The notes below the pieces were generated by a model that was not told the DNA's origin, did no database searches, and saw only the letters and a program-made list of their open reading frames with translations. From the NCBI GenBank assembly GCA_020633435.1, contig JACKDP010000007.1:310001-374000 (forward strand): 64,000 nucleotides of DNA, in the 5' to 3' direction. Each line of letters opens with the position of its first letter. Positions within the stretch are counted from its first letter, which is position 1. Positions 8,337 through 18,739 of the stretch are shown piece by piece. Origin of the DNA: Myxococcales bacterium (lineage in GTDB: Bacteria > Myxococcota_A > Bradymonadia > UBA7976 > UBA1532). The translations under genes were made by a program, and so were the position numbers.

Positions 8337-11300
8337 GCCGACCACTGCAGGCGGCGCTTCTCTTTGCGGGGCTGGCGCTGCTGGTCCCCGTCGCCTGCAA
8401 CGATCCCGAGCCGCTCGGCGCCTGCATCACGAACGACGACTGCCCACAGGGGCGCCAGTGCCTGGCGCAGGTCTGCGTGCCCAACGACCCGTGCGCGGCC
8501 GGCATCTACATCGGTGACCGCCGCCCGGATCTGCCCGACGAGAACGGGGAGTACCCCGAGGGCAGCCTGGTCCGCCAGGTGTCGGGCGTGACGGCCGGGA
8601 TCGCCCCCCAGGACAGCAACCTGGTGGTGGTGGCGGGCGGTGAGCCCAAGCTCTTCGAGATCGACTTCTACGACGACCCCAGCAAGAACAACGGCCGGGT
8701 GACGCCGATCGGGCTCTTCATGGAGGCCCGCGTCCGCCTGCTGCCCGGCTCGGCCGAGTGCGCGGCCGTCATGTATCTGTGGCCGGATCGCAAGTCCCGA
8801 GCGAAGTTCTGCCTGGGCGGTGGCCGCGTGGGCACGGCCCTTGGGCGCGGCCAGAGCAACAACCTGATCGACGACATCGACTTCGATCAGCCCCACACCT
8901 TCCGCATCGAGATCAAGCCGGCCACGGCCGAGGCCGACGGCGCCATGGCCGACACGCAGAGCAGCACCTTCGTGGAGCTCTGGGTGGACGGCGAGCGCCG
9001 GCTTCGCCTTTCCCCGCGCGACTTTACGGACGTGCCGGCCAATGAGCGGCCCGACCGGGCGCCGCTGCTGGGCTTCGGGGCTGAGGGCGCCGGCACCAGC
9101 GAGTGGGACTTCGTGCGCTGGGGCTGCCGGCCCGACGCCGGCGTCTGCCTGCCCGAGCTGCAGGATGACGACACCGACTGCACCACCGAGCGGCGCAACA
9201 CCCTGTGCGGCGGCGCCGCCGTGGCCCAGGAGCTCTGCGACAGCAAGGACAACGACTGCGACAACGAGATCGACGAGGACTTCAAGGAGGACTTCGCCGA
9301 CGGCATGCCCACGGCCATCTCCATCGCCGGGGAGGATCGCTACCTCGGGCAGGAGTGCGGCCTGGCGATGCCCTGCAACCTGGCGGTCGTCGTCTGTTCG
9401 GACGACAAGCTGGGCCTGCGCTGCGACATCGATCCCTTCCAGCAGCCCGAGCGCTGCGACGCGCTCGACAACGACTGCGATGGCCTCCCCGACGAGGACT
9501 TCACCAACGGCCCCGGCGCCGATCCGGACAAGCTCTGGAACGACGAGACCATCGGCGAGACGGACCTGGGCCTGGGCTCGCCCTGCGGCCGCGGCGTCTG
9601 CGAGGGCGGCGAGGTCGTCTGCGGGGTGAACCAGGACGCGGTCACGTGCTCGACGCGGGCCGATCGCCTCGAGTCGGACATCTGTGATGACGGCCTCGAC
9701 AACGACTGCGACGGCGCGACGGACGAGGGCAACGACCTCGACCGCGACGGCTACCAGAACTGCCCGCGCTGCCTGCGCCAGGGCGAGGTCTGCGTCCGCG
9801 GCCACGACTGCGACGACGACCCCCTGACGGGCGCCTCCATCAACCCCGGCGAGGCCGAGACCTGCAACCGGCGCGATGACGACTGCGACACGCGCGTGGA
9901 CGAGGGCCTCGACGCCGACGGCGACGGCTTCCTGCCCTGCGGCGAGCCCTGCCCGAACCGGCCCGGCGAGGTCTGCAACCGCGACTGCGACGACGACAAC
10001 TCCGACAACCCCGAGGGCGGGCCGCGGGCCCAGGACATCTTCCCGGGGGCCGAGGAGCTCTGCGACGGCATCGACAACAACTGCAACGGCGAGCCCGACG
10101 AGGACTTCTCGTTCGAGAACAACGGGCGCCGCTTCTACACGGACCGCAACAACTGCGGCCGCTGCGGCGTGGACTGCGAGGCCATCAGCCGCGACAAGAA
10201 CACGCTGCTGCGCTGCGAGATCATCGAGAACGACGCCCCGGTGGCCCAGTACGGCTGCAGCCCGCGCTGCCTGGCCGGCTTCGTGGACTCCGATGGCGAC
10301 ATCCTGCCCCAGGAGCAGGACTGGTACGCCGACTCCAACGGCTGCAACTGCGAGCTGGACGAGGCGAGCTTCTGCGATGACCCCAACGGCGTGAACTGCA
10401 CCGAGCGCTGCGACGGCATCGACAACGACTGCGACGGCAGCCTGGACGAGCGCGACGGCATGCAGTTGCCGTCCTGCTACACCGGCCCGCCGAACACCCG
10501 CAACGTGGGCATCTGCCGCGACGGCCGCGTGGCCTGCCGCCAGGGCGAGCCCCGCCCCGAGATCTGCGAGGGCGAGCAGACGCCGCTCTCCGCGGTGGAG
10601 CGGGCCTGCGACGGCCTCGACGAGGACTGCGACGGCACCGTCGACGACGGCAACCTGGACGACGGCTCCCCCTGCCAGACGGGCCTGGACGGCGTGTGCG
10701 CCGCGGGCACCCTGCGCTGCCGCGACGGCCAGCAGCGCTGCATCCCGAACACGCCGCAGAACCAGATCCAGGAGACCTGCGATCTGATCGACAACGACTG
10801 CGACGGCCGCGTGGACGAGGACACCGACCTGGACGGCGACGGCTTCCGCCCCTGCCGCGCGTGCGTGGCCGGCGAGGCCCCCCAGCCGGGCGTGAACTTC
10901 TGCGTGCACGACTGCAACGACAACCCCCAGCAGGGTGGTCGCCGCGTCAACCCGAACGCGCCCGAGGTCTGCAACGGCGAGGATGACGACTGCGATGGCT
11001 TCGTGGACGAGGACTTCGTCATCACGAACAACCGCGGCGAGCCCGTCGACGCCCAGGGCAACGTGGTGCAGGGCACCTCGGTCGGCCTCATCTACAACAC
11101 GGTCGACAACTGCGGCACCTGCGGCTCGGCCTGCTCGCCGCCCAACGCGCTGGGCAACTGCGACACCGGCGCCTGCCACCTGGTCGAGTGCCGCCAGGGC
11201 TTCCTGAACGTGGACGGCCGCGAGGACAACGGCTGCGAGACCTCCGACTGCCGCGCCGACAACGTCGGCCAGGACGTCGAGCTCATCGGCCGCCCCTGCT

Positions 11301-14300
11301 CCAAGCCCATGTACAACGAGGCCCAGGCCTGCCGGTGTGGCGGCGTCTACCAGTGCATCCGCCTGGGTGGCGTGCCGGCCGTGGAGTGCGTCGTCAACGA
11401 CGTGGACGAGGGCGACATCGTGCCGCCGGTGGACTGCCGCGCGGTCAGCCGCATCGGCGTCGAGGCCGAGCTCTGCGACGTGATCGACAACGACTGCGAT
11501 GGCCAGGTGGACGAGACGTTCATCCTCAAGGCCAACGGCCAGCCGGTGCTCGACAACGACGGCAACCCCATCTACTCCGACGTGAACCACTGTGGCGCGT
11601 GCAACCAGCGCTGCGCGCCGCCGAACGCGCGGCCCCAGTGCGTCCAGGGCAGCTGCCAGGTCCTCGACTGCAACGCCGGCTTCTACGACATCGATCACCT
11701 GCCCGGGAACGGCTGCGAGTACGCCTGCCAGCCCTCGGGCCGCGAGGTCTGCGACGGCATCGACAACGACTGCAACGACCGCATTGACGAGACGTTCGAC
11801 TTCCAGAACGACCCGCTGAACTGCGGCGTCTGCGGCGCGGCGAACAACCCGCCGGGCACGCTGACGGGCCGCTGCAACTTCACCAACGGCACCGCCTCCT
11901 GCCAGGGCGGTCAGTGCCGGCTGGCGGGCTGCAACCCGGGCTTCGCCAACTGCAACGAGGATCCGGCCGACGGCTGCGAGACCGATCTGAACCTGCCCGC
12001 GACCTGCGGTGGGTGCCTGCCGGCGAACCGCTGCGATCCCGTCTCGACGAGCGGCTGCTCCAACCAGCAGTGCGTCTGTGGCGCCAACCCGCCCTGCGGC
12101 GGCCAGAACGCGGTCTGCGACGACCTCGCCGGCGCCTGCACGGGCTGCCTCGACAACGGCGACTGCGCGGCCATCCCGGGCAGCCCGTTCTGCGTGAACA
12201 ACAGCTGCCGCCAGTGCGAGGCCATCAGCCACGCGGGCTGCGAGGAGAACGCGGCGGCGCCCATCTGCGTGGATGGGAACTGCCAGCCGTGTGTGTCGGA
12301 CGCCCAGTGCACCATCCGGCCCGGCAACCGCGACGTCTGCCTCGAGGACACCGGCCGCTGCGAGCTCTGCGATCCGGCCAGCAACGCCGGCTGCACGGGC
12401 AACAACCCCACCTGCGACCGCAACCAGCTCACCTGCCGGCCCTGCGCCAACGAGCAGGACTGCCTGGGCGGCGCGTGCGTCGGTGGCCGCTGCTCGGGCT
12501 GCGACATCCAGACGAACTTCCCCTGCTCGGGCGCCACGCCCATCTGCGACAACCGCGTCACCGAGTGCCGCCAGTGCCTCAACGACGCCGAGTGCGCCGC
12601 CAAGGATCCGGCCACGCCGGAGTGTGTCGCGGGTCGCTGCCAGATCTGTGACCCGGGTGATCACGCTGGGTGTGGCAACGATCAGCTCTGCTGCAACTTC
12701 CTCTGCGTGGCGACCAACCCCGACACGCAGTGCACGAGCTGCGGCCAGCGCTGCAACCCCGCGTCCACCAACGCCTGCACCGATCGGGAGTGTGTCTGCG
12801 GTCCCAACGAGCAGTGCGGTGGCCAGACGGCGTTCTGCGACGATCCCAACGGCGACTGCGTGAACTGCCGCAACGACGCCGACTGCAGCGGCGGGCGGCC
12901 GGAGTGCGTGGGCAACGTCTGCGAGGCCTGCGATCCCACGGGTCACGTCCGCTGCAACCCGCTCGGCACCTCGCCGGTCTGCGATCCGCAGGCCCGCATC
13001 TGTCGCCGCTGCGGCAACGACGCCGACTGCCGCGGGGCCAACGCCACGGCGGCGGGCTTCGAGGGCGGCGAGTGCATCGCGGACGGCAGCTGCCGGTTCT
13101 GTGACCCGGCCAACGACGCTGGCTGCGCCTTCGACGGCGTCCGGCCCATCTGCGACGACGCCCAGTTCGACTGCCGCGCCTGCCAGGACGACACCGAGTG
13201 CGCCAGCAACGGCCGCGGCAACGTCTGCGCCGCCAGCGGTCGGTGCACGGCCTGCCAGAACAGCGCGGAGTGCCAGGGCCACCCGGCCGGCAACCTGTGC
13301 AACATCGCCGGCAACCCGGCCACCTGCGGGGCCTGCCAGAACAACGCCCAGTGCGCCGGGCACCCCGAGGGCAACCGCTGCGTCGGCGGCAACTGCGTGG
13401 CCTGCCAGGTCTCGGCGGACTGCGCCGGCAACCCGGCGGGCGACACCTGCGTGGCGGGGGTCTGCACCGTCTGCGAGCCGGGCAGCAACGCTGGCTGCGT
13501 CGGCCAGACGCCCATCTGCGGCGGCGGCCAGTGCCGCGCTTGCCAGAACGACGGGGAGTGCGGGGCCGGCCGCTTCTGCGTGGAGCAGGCGGTCGAGGGC
13601 ATCCAGGCCGCCAGCGTCGGCACCTGCCAGCGCTGCGATCCCGTGGGCGACACCGGCTGCGACGCCGCCAGCGCCTCGCCGGTCTGTGACCCCACCAACT
13701 TCTTCTGCCGGGTGTGCGCCCTCGACTCCGAGTGCAGCAACAACCAGCAGTGCGTGGCGGGCCGCTGCCGGGCCTGCGACCCCGCGACGGACGACGGCTG
13801 CAACGCCGGGGGGGCCAACCCCATCTGCCGCGGCGCGGTGCCCGCGTGCACGCCGTGCCAGAACAGCGCGGAGTGCGCCGAGAACATCCGCAACGGCAAC
13901 GTCTGCGTGGGTGGGGCCTGCACCACCTGCTCGCTGGCGACCCACGAGGGCTGCGCCGCCGGTCAGCTCTGCTGCGACACGGGCAACGGCCCGACGTGCG
14001 TGGCCACGGGCCCCGGCGACGGCGACGTCTGCACGGCGTGCAACGTCAACGGCTGCAACGCCAACGACACCAACGACTGCAACGGGCGGGTCTGCCAGTG
14101 CGGCATGAACGCGCCCTGCGCCGCCAATGACTACTGCATCGCCGGCGCTTGCGTGGACTGCATCCGCGACGCGGACTGTGGTGGCGTGACGCCGCGCTGC
14201 GTCGAGAACACCTGCGTGGGCTGCCGCAGCAACGGCGACTGCCGCGGCACGACCCCGGTCTGTGACGCCAACGTCTGCCGGGCGTGCCGCAACAACCCCG

Positions 14301-16360
14301 ACTGCGGCGCGGGCTCCGTCTGCATCCGCGATGGGGCCCAGGCGGGCGCCTGCACCGGCGACCGCGACTCGGACGGCATCGACGACGGGCAGGACAACTG
14401 CCCCGACGCGGCCAACCCGAACCAGCTCGACACCGACGGCGACGGCTCCGGCGACGCCTGCGACGACGACGACGACAACGACGGCGACGCGGATGACGTG
14501 GACAACTGCCCGCTCGTCCCCAACGCCGACCAGGCCAACGCCGACAACGACGCCTTCGGCAACGCCTGCGACCCGGACGACGACAACGACGGCCTGCTGG
14601 ACGGCATCGACAACTGCCCGCTCAACGCCAACCAGGATCAGGCCGATCAGGACATGGACGGCATCGGCAACGTCTGCGACCCCGACCGCGACGGCGACAC
14701 CATCGCGAACGGCCAGGACAACTGCCCGGACATCGCCAACCAGAACCAGGCGAACAACGACGGGGACGCCCAGGGCGACGTCTGCGACAACGACGATGAC
14801 AACGACAACGTCACCGACAACGTCGACAACTGCCCGCTGATCGCCAACGAGAACCAGCTCAACACCGACAACGACGGCCAGGGCGACGCGTGCGACCCGG
14901 ATGACGACAACGACACCATCCTGGACGCCAACGACAACTGCCCGATCAACGCCAACCAGAACCAGGCGGACGCCGACATGGATGGCATCGGCGACGTCTG
15001 CGACAACGACCGGGACGGCGACGGCATCGCCGACGGGGCCGACAACTGCCCCGACGTGCCCAACGCCAACCAGCTCAACACCGACAACGACGCCCTGGGC
15101 AACGCCTGCGACCCGGACGACGACGGCGATGGGGTGCTGGACGCCAACGACAACTGCCCGCTGATCGTCAACGCGAACCAGCTCAACACCGACGGCGACG
15201 GCCAGGGCGACGCCTGCGACACCGACGACGACAACGACACCATCCTGGACGGCGCCGACAACTGCCCGCTGGTCGACAACCTCAACCAGCTCAACACCGA
15301 CGGCGACGCGCTGGGGGACGCCTGCGATCCGGATGACGACAACGACACCATCCTGGACGGCAACGACAACTGCCCGCTGGTGGCCAACCAGAACCAGCTC
15401 AACACCGACGGGGATGGCCAGGGCGACGCCTGCGACCCGGATGACGACAACGACGGCATCCTGGACGGCAACGACAACTGCCCGATCAACGCCAACCAGA
15501 ACCAGGCGAACAACGACGGTGACGCCCAGGGCGACGTCTGCGACCCGGACGACGACAACGACACCGTCCTCGACGCGAACGACAACTGCCCGCTGGTCGC
15601 CAACCAGGACCAGGCCAACGCCGACAACGACGGCCAGGGCAACGCCTGCGACACCGACGATGACAACGACACCATCCTGGATGGGGCGGACAACTGCCCG
15701 CTGAACGCCAACCAGAACCAGGCCGACGGCGACATGGATGGCGTGGGCAACGTCTGCGACAACTGCCCGACCGGCGCCAACGCCGACCAGGTGGACTCGA
15801 ACAACAACGGCCAGGGCGACGCCTGCGACTCGCCCCTGGTCATCAACGAGTTCGACTACGTGCAGCCCGGCGGCGACGACCGCGAGTTCATCGAGATCTT
15901 CAACAAGTCGAACGCCGCGGTGCCCCTGGCGACCATCGTCCTGCAGCTGCGCGACAGCAATGGCGGGGTGACGTCGACGTTCAACCTGAGCGACGCCGAT
16001 GCGCTGCTGCCGGCCGGCGGCTACCTGGTCGTGGGTGACGCCTTCTTCGACGATCCGCAGGCGGGCTACCTGTTCCTGGGCGTCGCGCAGGGCACGTTCT
16101 CCCTGTCGAACAACGAGGCGGGCATCACGCTGATCGACACCACGCCCAACCCCGATCGCATCCTCGACTCGGTGGGCTACGAGGGGCTCGCGGGCGGCGC
16201 GGCGGAGACGGCGGCGGCCCCCACCGACAACGGCGCCGAGTTCATCGTGCGGTGCCCCAACGGCACCGACACGGGCAACAACGCCGCCGACTTCGTGGCC
16301 CGCATCATCAACCCGGGGGTCGTCGACCCGACGCCGGGCGCCGCGAACAACTGCCCCTGA
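8330..16360 (+). CDS. Giant secreted MopE / cysteine-rich / thrombospondin-3 repeat protein with lamin-tail domain
   Basis: 2676 residues. N-terminal signal peptide (MVSRPLQAALLFAGLALL then VPVAC; the Pro at -3 makes a lipobox doubtful). In order: a short Cys-rich segment; a beta-rich, possibly lectin-like region at about 90-260; eleven MopE-type CDG.DNDCDG..DE.F motifs at about 300-1160; a long run of short Cys-rich modules (C..C....C......C) at about 1200-2010; thirteen to fourteen calcium-binding thrombospondin type-3 repeats at 2011-2500; and a lamin-tail (LTD) domain from about 2503, opening with LVINEFDY. Such proteins are secreted or surface-bound, bind Ca2+ through Asp-rich loops and are thought to act in adhesion or matrix. 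The start overlaps the upstream gene end by 7 bases. Substrate or partner is unknown. Confidence 0.85.
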   Translation: MVSRPLQAALLFAGLALLVPVACNDPEPLGACITNDDCPQGRQCLAQVCVPNDPCAAGIYIGDRRPDLPDENGEYPEGSLVRQVSGVTAGIAPQDSNLVVVAGGEPKLFEIDFYDDPSKNNGRVTPIGLFMEARVRLLPGSAECAAVMYLWPDRKSRAKFCLGGGRVGTALGRGQSNNLIDDIDFDQPHTFRIEIKPATAEADGAMADTQSSTFVELWVDGERRLRLSPRDFTDVPANERPDRAPLLGFGAEGAGTSEWDFVRWGCRPDAGVCLPELQDDDTDCTTERRNTLCGGAAVAQELCDSKDNDCDNEIDEDFKEDFADGMPTAISIAGEDRYLGQECGLAMPCNLAVVVCSDDKLGLRCDIDPFQQPERCDALDNDCDGLPDEDFTNGPGADPDKLWNDETIGETDLGLGSPCGRGVCEGGEVVCGVNQDAVTCSTRADRLESDICDDGLDNDCDGATDEGNDLDRDGYQNCPRCLRQGEVCVRGHDCDDDPLTGASINPGEAETCNRRDDDCDTRVDEGLDADGDGFLPCGEPCPNRPGEVCNRDCDDDNSDNPEGGPRAQDIFPGAEELCDGIDNNCNGEPDEDFSFENNGRRFYTDRNNCGRCGVDCEAISRDKNTLLRCEIIENDAPVAQYGCSPRCLAGFVDSDGDILPQEQDWYADSNGCNCELDEASFCDDPNGVNCTERCDGIDNDCDGSLDERDGMQLPSCYTGPPNTRNVGICRDGRVACRQGEPRPEICEGEQTPLSAVERACDGLDEDCDGTVDDGNLDDGSPCQTGLDGVCAAGTLRCRDGQQRCIPNTPQNQIQETCDLIDNDCDGRVDEDTDLDGDGFRPCRACVAGEAPQPGVNFCVHDCNDNPQQGGRRVNPNAPEVCNGEDDDCDGFVDEDFVITNNRGEPVDAQGNVVQGTSVGLIYNTVDNCGTCGSACSPPNALGNCDTGACHLVECRQGFLNVDGREDNGCETSDCRADNVGQDVELIGRPCSKPMYNEAQACRCGGVYQCIRLGGVPAVECVVNDVDEGDIVPPVDCRAVSRIGVEAELCDVIDNDCDGQVDETFILKANGQPVLDNDGNPIYSDVNHCGACNQRCAPPNARPQCVQGSCQVLDCNAGFYDIDHLPGNGCEYACQPSGREVCDGIDNDCNDRIDETFDFQNDPLNCGVCGAANNPPGTLTGRCNFTNGTASCQGGQCRLAGCNPGFANCNEDPADGCETDLNLPATCGGCLPANRCDPVSTSGCSNQQCVCGANPPCGGQNAVCDDLAGACTGCLDNGDCAAIPGSPFCVNNSCRQCEAISHAGCEENAAAPICVDGNCQPCVSDAQCTIRPGNRDVCLEDTGRCELCDPASNAGCTGNNPTCDRNQLTCRPCANEQDCLGGACVGGRCSGCDIQTNFPCSGATPICDNRVTECRQCLNDAECAAKDPATPECVAGRCQICDPGDHAGCGNDQLCCNFLCVATNPDTQCTSCGQRCNPASTNACTDRECVCGPNEQCGGQTAFCDDPNGDCVNCRNDADCSGGRPECVGNVCEACDPTGHVRCNPLGTSPVCDPQARICRRCGNDADCRGANATAAGFEGGECIADGSCRFCDPANDAGCAFDGVRPICDDAQFDCRACQDDTECASNGRGNVCAASGRCTACQNSAECQGHPAGNLCNIAGNPATCGACQNNAQCAGHPEGNRCVGGNCVACQVSADCAGNPAGDTCVAGVCTVCEPGSNAGCVGQTPICGGGQCRACQNDGECGAGRFCVEQAVEGIQAASVGTCQRCDPVGDTGCDAASASPVCDPTNFFCRVCALDSECSNNQQCVAGRCRACDPATDDGCNAGGANPICRGAVPACTPCQNSAECAENIRNGNVCVGGACTTCSLATHEGCAAGQLCCDTGNGPTCVATGPGDGDVCTACNVNGCNANDTNDCNGRVCQCGMNAPCAANDYCIAGACVDCIRDADCGGVTPRCVENTCVGCRSNGDCRGTTPVCDANVCRACRNNPDCGAGSVCIRDGAQAGACTGDRDSDGIDDGQDNCPDAANPNQLDTDGDGSGDACDDDDDNDGDADDVDNCPLVPNADQANADNDAFGNACDPDDDNDGLLDGIDNCPLNANQDQADQDMDGIGNVCDPDRDGDTIANGQDNCPDIANQNQANNDGDAQGDVCDNDDDNDNVTDNVDNCPLIANENQLNTDNDGQGDACDPDDDNDTILDANDNCPINANQNQADADMDGIGDVCDNDRDGDGIADGADNCPDVPNANQLNTDNDALGNACDPDDDGDGVLDANDNCPLIVNANQLNTDGDGQGDACDTDDDNDTILDGADNCPLVDNLNQLNTDGDALGDACDPDDDNDTILDGNDNCPLVANQNQLNTDGDGQGDACDPDDDNDGILDGNDNCPINANQNQANNDGDAQGDVCDPDDDNDTVLDANDNCPLVANQDQANADNDGQGNACDTDDDNDTILDGADNCPLNANQNQADGDMDGVGNVCDNCPTGANADQVDSNNNGQGDACDSPLVINEFDYVQPGGDDREFIEIFNKSNAAVPLATIVLQLRDSNGGVTSTFNLSDADALLPAGGYLVVGDAFFDDPQAGYLFLGVAQGTFSLSNNEAGITLIDTTPNPDRILDSVGYEGLAGGAAETAAAPTDNGAEFIVRCPNGTDTGNNAADFVARIINPGVVDPTPGAANNCP
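14360..15829 (+). repeat. Tandem 108-bp coding repeats (thrombospondin type-3 units)
   Basis: About 13.6 units of 108 bases, each coding 36 residues of the form CDPDDDND.ILDG.DNCP then ANQNQ.N.DGDG.GDA. The unit-start Cys codons are exactly 108 bases apart (for example 14459 and 14567). Codons are strongly conserved between units, so the array is likely to expand or contract by recombination. It lies wholly inside the 8330-16360 gene. Confidence 0.93.
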
Positions 16361-16436
16361 TCCCGCTGGGCGGCGCCCCCTTGCCGCCCGCCCGCTCCCC
16401 CCCGACAATGGCGCGTCTCATCGCTGGAGATCCGCC

Positions 16437-17924
16437 ATGCTCGCCCCCGTCCTCGACCCCCACGCGCTCGCCGGCCACCTGGCCGGGCACCACTTCATCG
16501 ACGGCCGCCTGACCCCCGCCGCCAGCACCGCCACCTTCCCGGTGGAGAACCCGGCGACCCGCGCCATCATCGGCCACGCCGCCGCGGGCGACGCCGCCGA
16601 CGTGGCCCGCGCCGTCGAGGCCGCCGCCCGGGCCCAGCGCCTCTGGGCAGCCGTCGCCCCCCGGGAGCGCGGGCGCATCGTCGCCGAGTGCGGCCGCCGA
16701 CTGCTCGCCCATGTCGAGGAGCTGGCGCGGCTCACCGCCCTCGAGACGGGCAAGGCCCTGCGCACCGAGAGCCGCGGCGAGGCGTCCGTCCTGGCCGACG
16801 TCTTCACCTACTACGGCGGCCTCGGCGGCGAGCTGAAGGGCGAGACCATCCCCTTCCGCCCCGACGTCCTGGCCTTCACCCTGCGCGAGCCGGTGGGCGT
16901 CGTCGGCGCCATCCTGCCCTGGAACGCGCCCCTGCTGCTGATGGCCCTGAAGATCTGCGCGGCCATCGTCGCGGGGAACGCCGTTGTCGTGAAGTCCGCC
17001 GAGGAGGCCCCCTTCGGCGTCCTGCGCGTCGCCGAGCTGCTCGGCGAGATCCTGCCCCCCGGCATCCTCAACATCCTGTCGGGCGACGGCCCCGGCTGCG
17101 GCGCGCCCCTCGCCGCCCACCCGGGCGTGGCCAAGCTCACGTTCACCGGCTCCGTCGAGACGGGCCGCATCGTGGCCCACGTCGCCGCCGAGAAGCTCGT
17201 CCCCGTCACCCTCGAGCTGGGCGGCAAGAGCCCCATGATCGTCCTGGACGACGCCGACCTGCCCCGCGCCATCGCCGGCGCCGTGGCCGGCATGCGCTTC
17301 ACCCGCCAGGGCCAGAGCTGCACCGCCGCGAGCCGGATGCTCGTCCACCGCAGCCTGCACGACGCCTTCGTCGAGGGCCTCATCGCCGCCGTCAACGCCA
17401 TGAAGATGGGCGACCCCCTCGACGAGGCCACCGACATCGGCACCATCATCTCGCCGGCCCAGTTCGAGCGGGTGCAGCGCTACATCGCCCTCGGTCGGGC
17501 GGCCGCCGGCGCGACGGGCCACGCCTGCAGCGCCCTGCCCACGGATCCGCGCCTGGCCAACGGCTACTACGTGCAGCCGGTCATCTTCACCGGCCTCGCC
17601 AACGACCACCGCCTCTGTCGCGAGGAGATCTTCGGCCCCGTCACCTGCGTGCTGCCCTTCGACGAGTACGAGGAGGCCATCGCCCTGGCCAACGACACCG
17701 ACTTCGGCCTCGCCGCCACCATCTGGACGCAGAACCTGCAGCGCGCCATCGACGCCGTGCACCGCCTGCAGGCGGGCTTCGTGCAGGTGAACCAGAACCT
17801 CGTCGTGCAGCCGACGCTGGCCTACGGCGGCTACAAGCAGTCGGGCATCGGCAAGGAGGCGAGCCTGGGGGCCATGCTCGACCACTTCACCCACGCCAAG
17901 ACGGTGCTCATCAACCGGGCGTAG
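16437..17924 (+). CDS. NAD(P)-dependent aldehyde dehydrogenase
   Basis: 495 residues, full length for the aldehyde dehydrogenase superfamily, which oxidises aldehydes to acids. The general-base Glu is in ELGGKSP (Glu 260) and the nucleophile Cys in GQSCTAASR (Cys 295); the cofactor-binding FTGSVETG and the oxyanion Asn in ILPWNAP are present, with EEIFGPV and QSGIGKE near the C-terminus. The start ATG has GGAG about 8 bases upstream. It appears monocistronic; its 3' end overlaps the convergent acyltransferase gene by 14 bases. The substrate cannot be told; the overall pattern resembles betaine-aldehyde/phenylacetaldehyde-type enzymes. Confidence 0.95.
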   Translation: MLAPVLDPHALAGHLAGHHFIDGRLTPAASTATFPVENPATRAIIGHAAAGDAADVARAVEAAARAQRLWAAVAPRERGRIVAECGRRLLAHVEELARLTALETGKALRTESRGEASVLADVFTYYGGLGGELKGETIPFRPDVLAFTLREPVGVVGAILPWNAPLLLMALKICAAIVAGNAVVVKSAEEAPFGVLRVAELLGEILPPGILNILSGDGPGCGAPLAAHPGVAKLTFTGSVETGRIVAHVAAEKLVPVTLELGGKSPMIVLDDADLPRAIAGAVAGMRFTRQGQSCTAASRMLVHRSLHDAFVEGLIAAVNAMKMGDPLDEATDIGTIISPAQFERVQRYIALGRAAAGATGHACSALPTDPRLANGYYVQPVIFTGLANDHRLCREEIFGPVTCVLPFDEYEEAIALANDTDFGLAATIWTQNLQRAIDAVHRLQAGFVQVNQNLVVQPTLAYGGYKQSGIGKEASLGAMLDHFTHAKTVLINRA

Positions 17925-18732
17925 TGCCCAGGAGCCGCTCCGGCTCCTCCAGCAGCAGCTTCACCCGGCTCAGCCCCGTCATCGCGTAGAAGCCATCCGC
18001 GATGCGCTCATCGTAGGACCAGCACAGCATCAGCTCCTGCCCCGTCGGGCCGGGCGTGATGCGCCCCATCACCAGGAAGATCGGGCAGTTGCCCCACTCC
18101 CACAGGTGGTGGAAGGCCCGCTCGATGCCCAGCGAGCCCAGGTTGGCCACGAAGGCCGACGCGTAGAGCGGGTCGCTGTCGATCATGCTCCGCGGCAGCA
18201 CGCCCAGCCGGTCCGCCAGCCGCGCGGCCCCCATGACGAACCGCACCAGGAAGGGCGGCAGCCGCAGCAGCAGGCCCATCTCCTTGTCCGACGTGGACTT
18301 CTCGCCCGAGCGCCCCACCCCGAGCCGCCGCAGCACGTCGTCGGCCATGGCCACCAGGGGCTCGTCCGGCTCGAAGCGCCGCTTCAGCGTGAGGATGGGC
18401 GCCTGCTCGCTGAACTGCTGCTTGGCGCTGAACGACAGCCAGACCCCGTCGCGCTGCCAGAGCCGGTCCCCGGCGACGAACCGGTTGACCCGCGGCCGAT
18501 CGGCCAGCATCTGCGCCAGCGCCCGCAGCACCAGGTGGAAGAGCGTGATGCGCCCGGCCTCCGGCGGACGGTCGGCGTTCAGCGCCTCGACCAGCGCGAG
18601 GGCCGCGTCCACGTTGACCTTCTGCTCCAGGTAGACCAGCGCCTCGCTGCGCCGCGGCGACACGAAGGGCAGGAACCGCCGGATGGGGGCGGCGTCCCGC
18701 ACGAGCTGCCCGTCGGGGCGGCGACCGAACAT
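17911..18732 (-). CDS. E2-type acyltransferase-fold protein, catalytic His missing
   Basis: 273 residues from the ATG at 18732, chosen because GAGG sits 7 bases upstream and the upstream gene stops at 18740. It resembles the catalytic domain of 2-oxoacid dehydrogenase E2 / chloramphenicol acetyltransferase, with a region like ASAFVANLGSLGIERAFHHL and a C-terminal YDERIADGF. In active E2 enzymes this last motif is DHR..DG and supplies the His base; here it is Glu. No lipoyl domain is present. It may be a catalytically altered relative. It follows the 18740-19558 lipoprotein gene by 7 bases, so both are likely co-transcribed. Confidence 0.7.
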   Translation of the reverse strand: MFGRRPDGQLVRDAAPIRRFLPFVSPRRSEALVYLEQKVNVDAALALVEALNADRPPEAGRITLFHLVLRALAQMLADRPRVNRFVAGDRLWQRDGVWLSFSAKQQFSEQAPILTLKRRFEPDEPLVAMADDVLRRLGVGRSGEKSTSDKEMGLLLRLPPFLVRFVMGAARLADRLGVLPRSMIDSDPLYASAFVANLGSLGIERAFHHLWEWGNCPIFLVMGRITPGPTGQELMLCWSYDERIADGFYAMTGLSRVKLLLEEPERLLGTTPG

Positions 18733-18739
18733 GCAGACC

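Noticed and set aside
14360..15829. CRISPR-like or satellite array
   Set aside because: The 108-bp repeats are in frame and encode Asp-rich thrombospondin-3 units inside a larger gene; there are no spacers.
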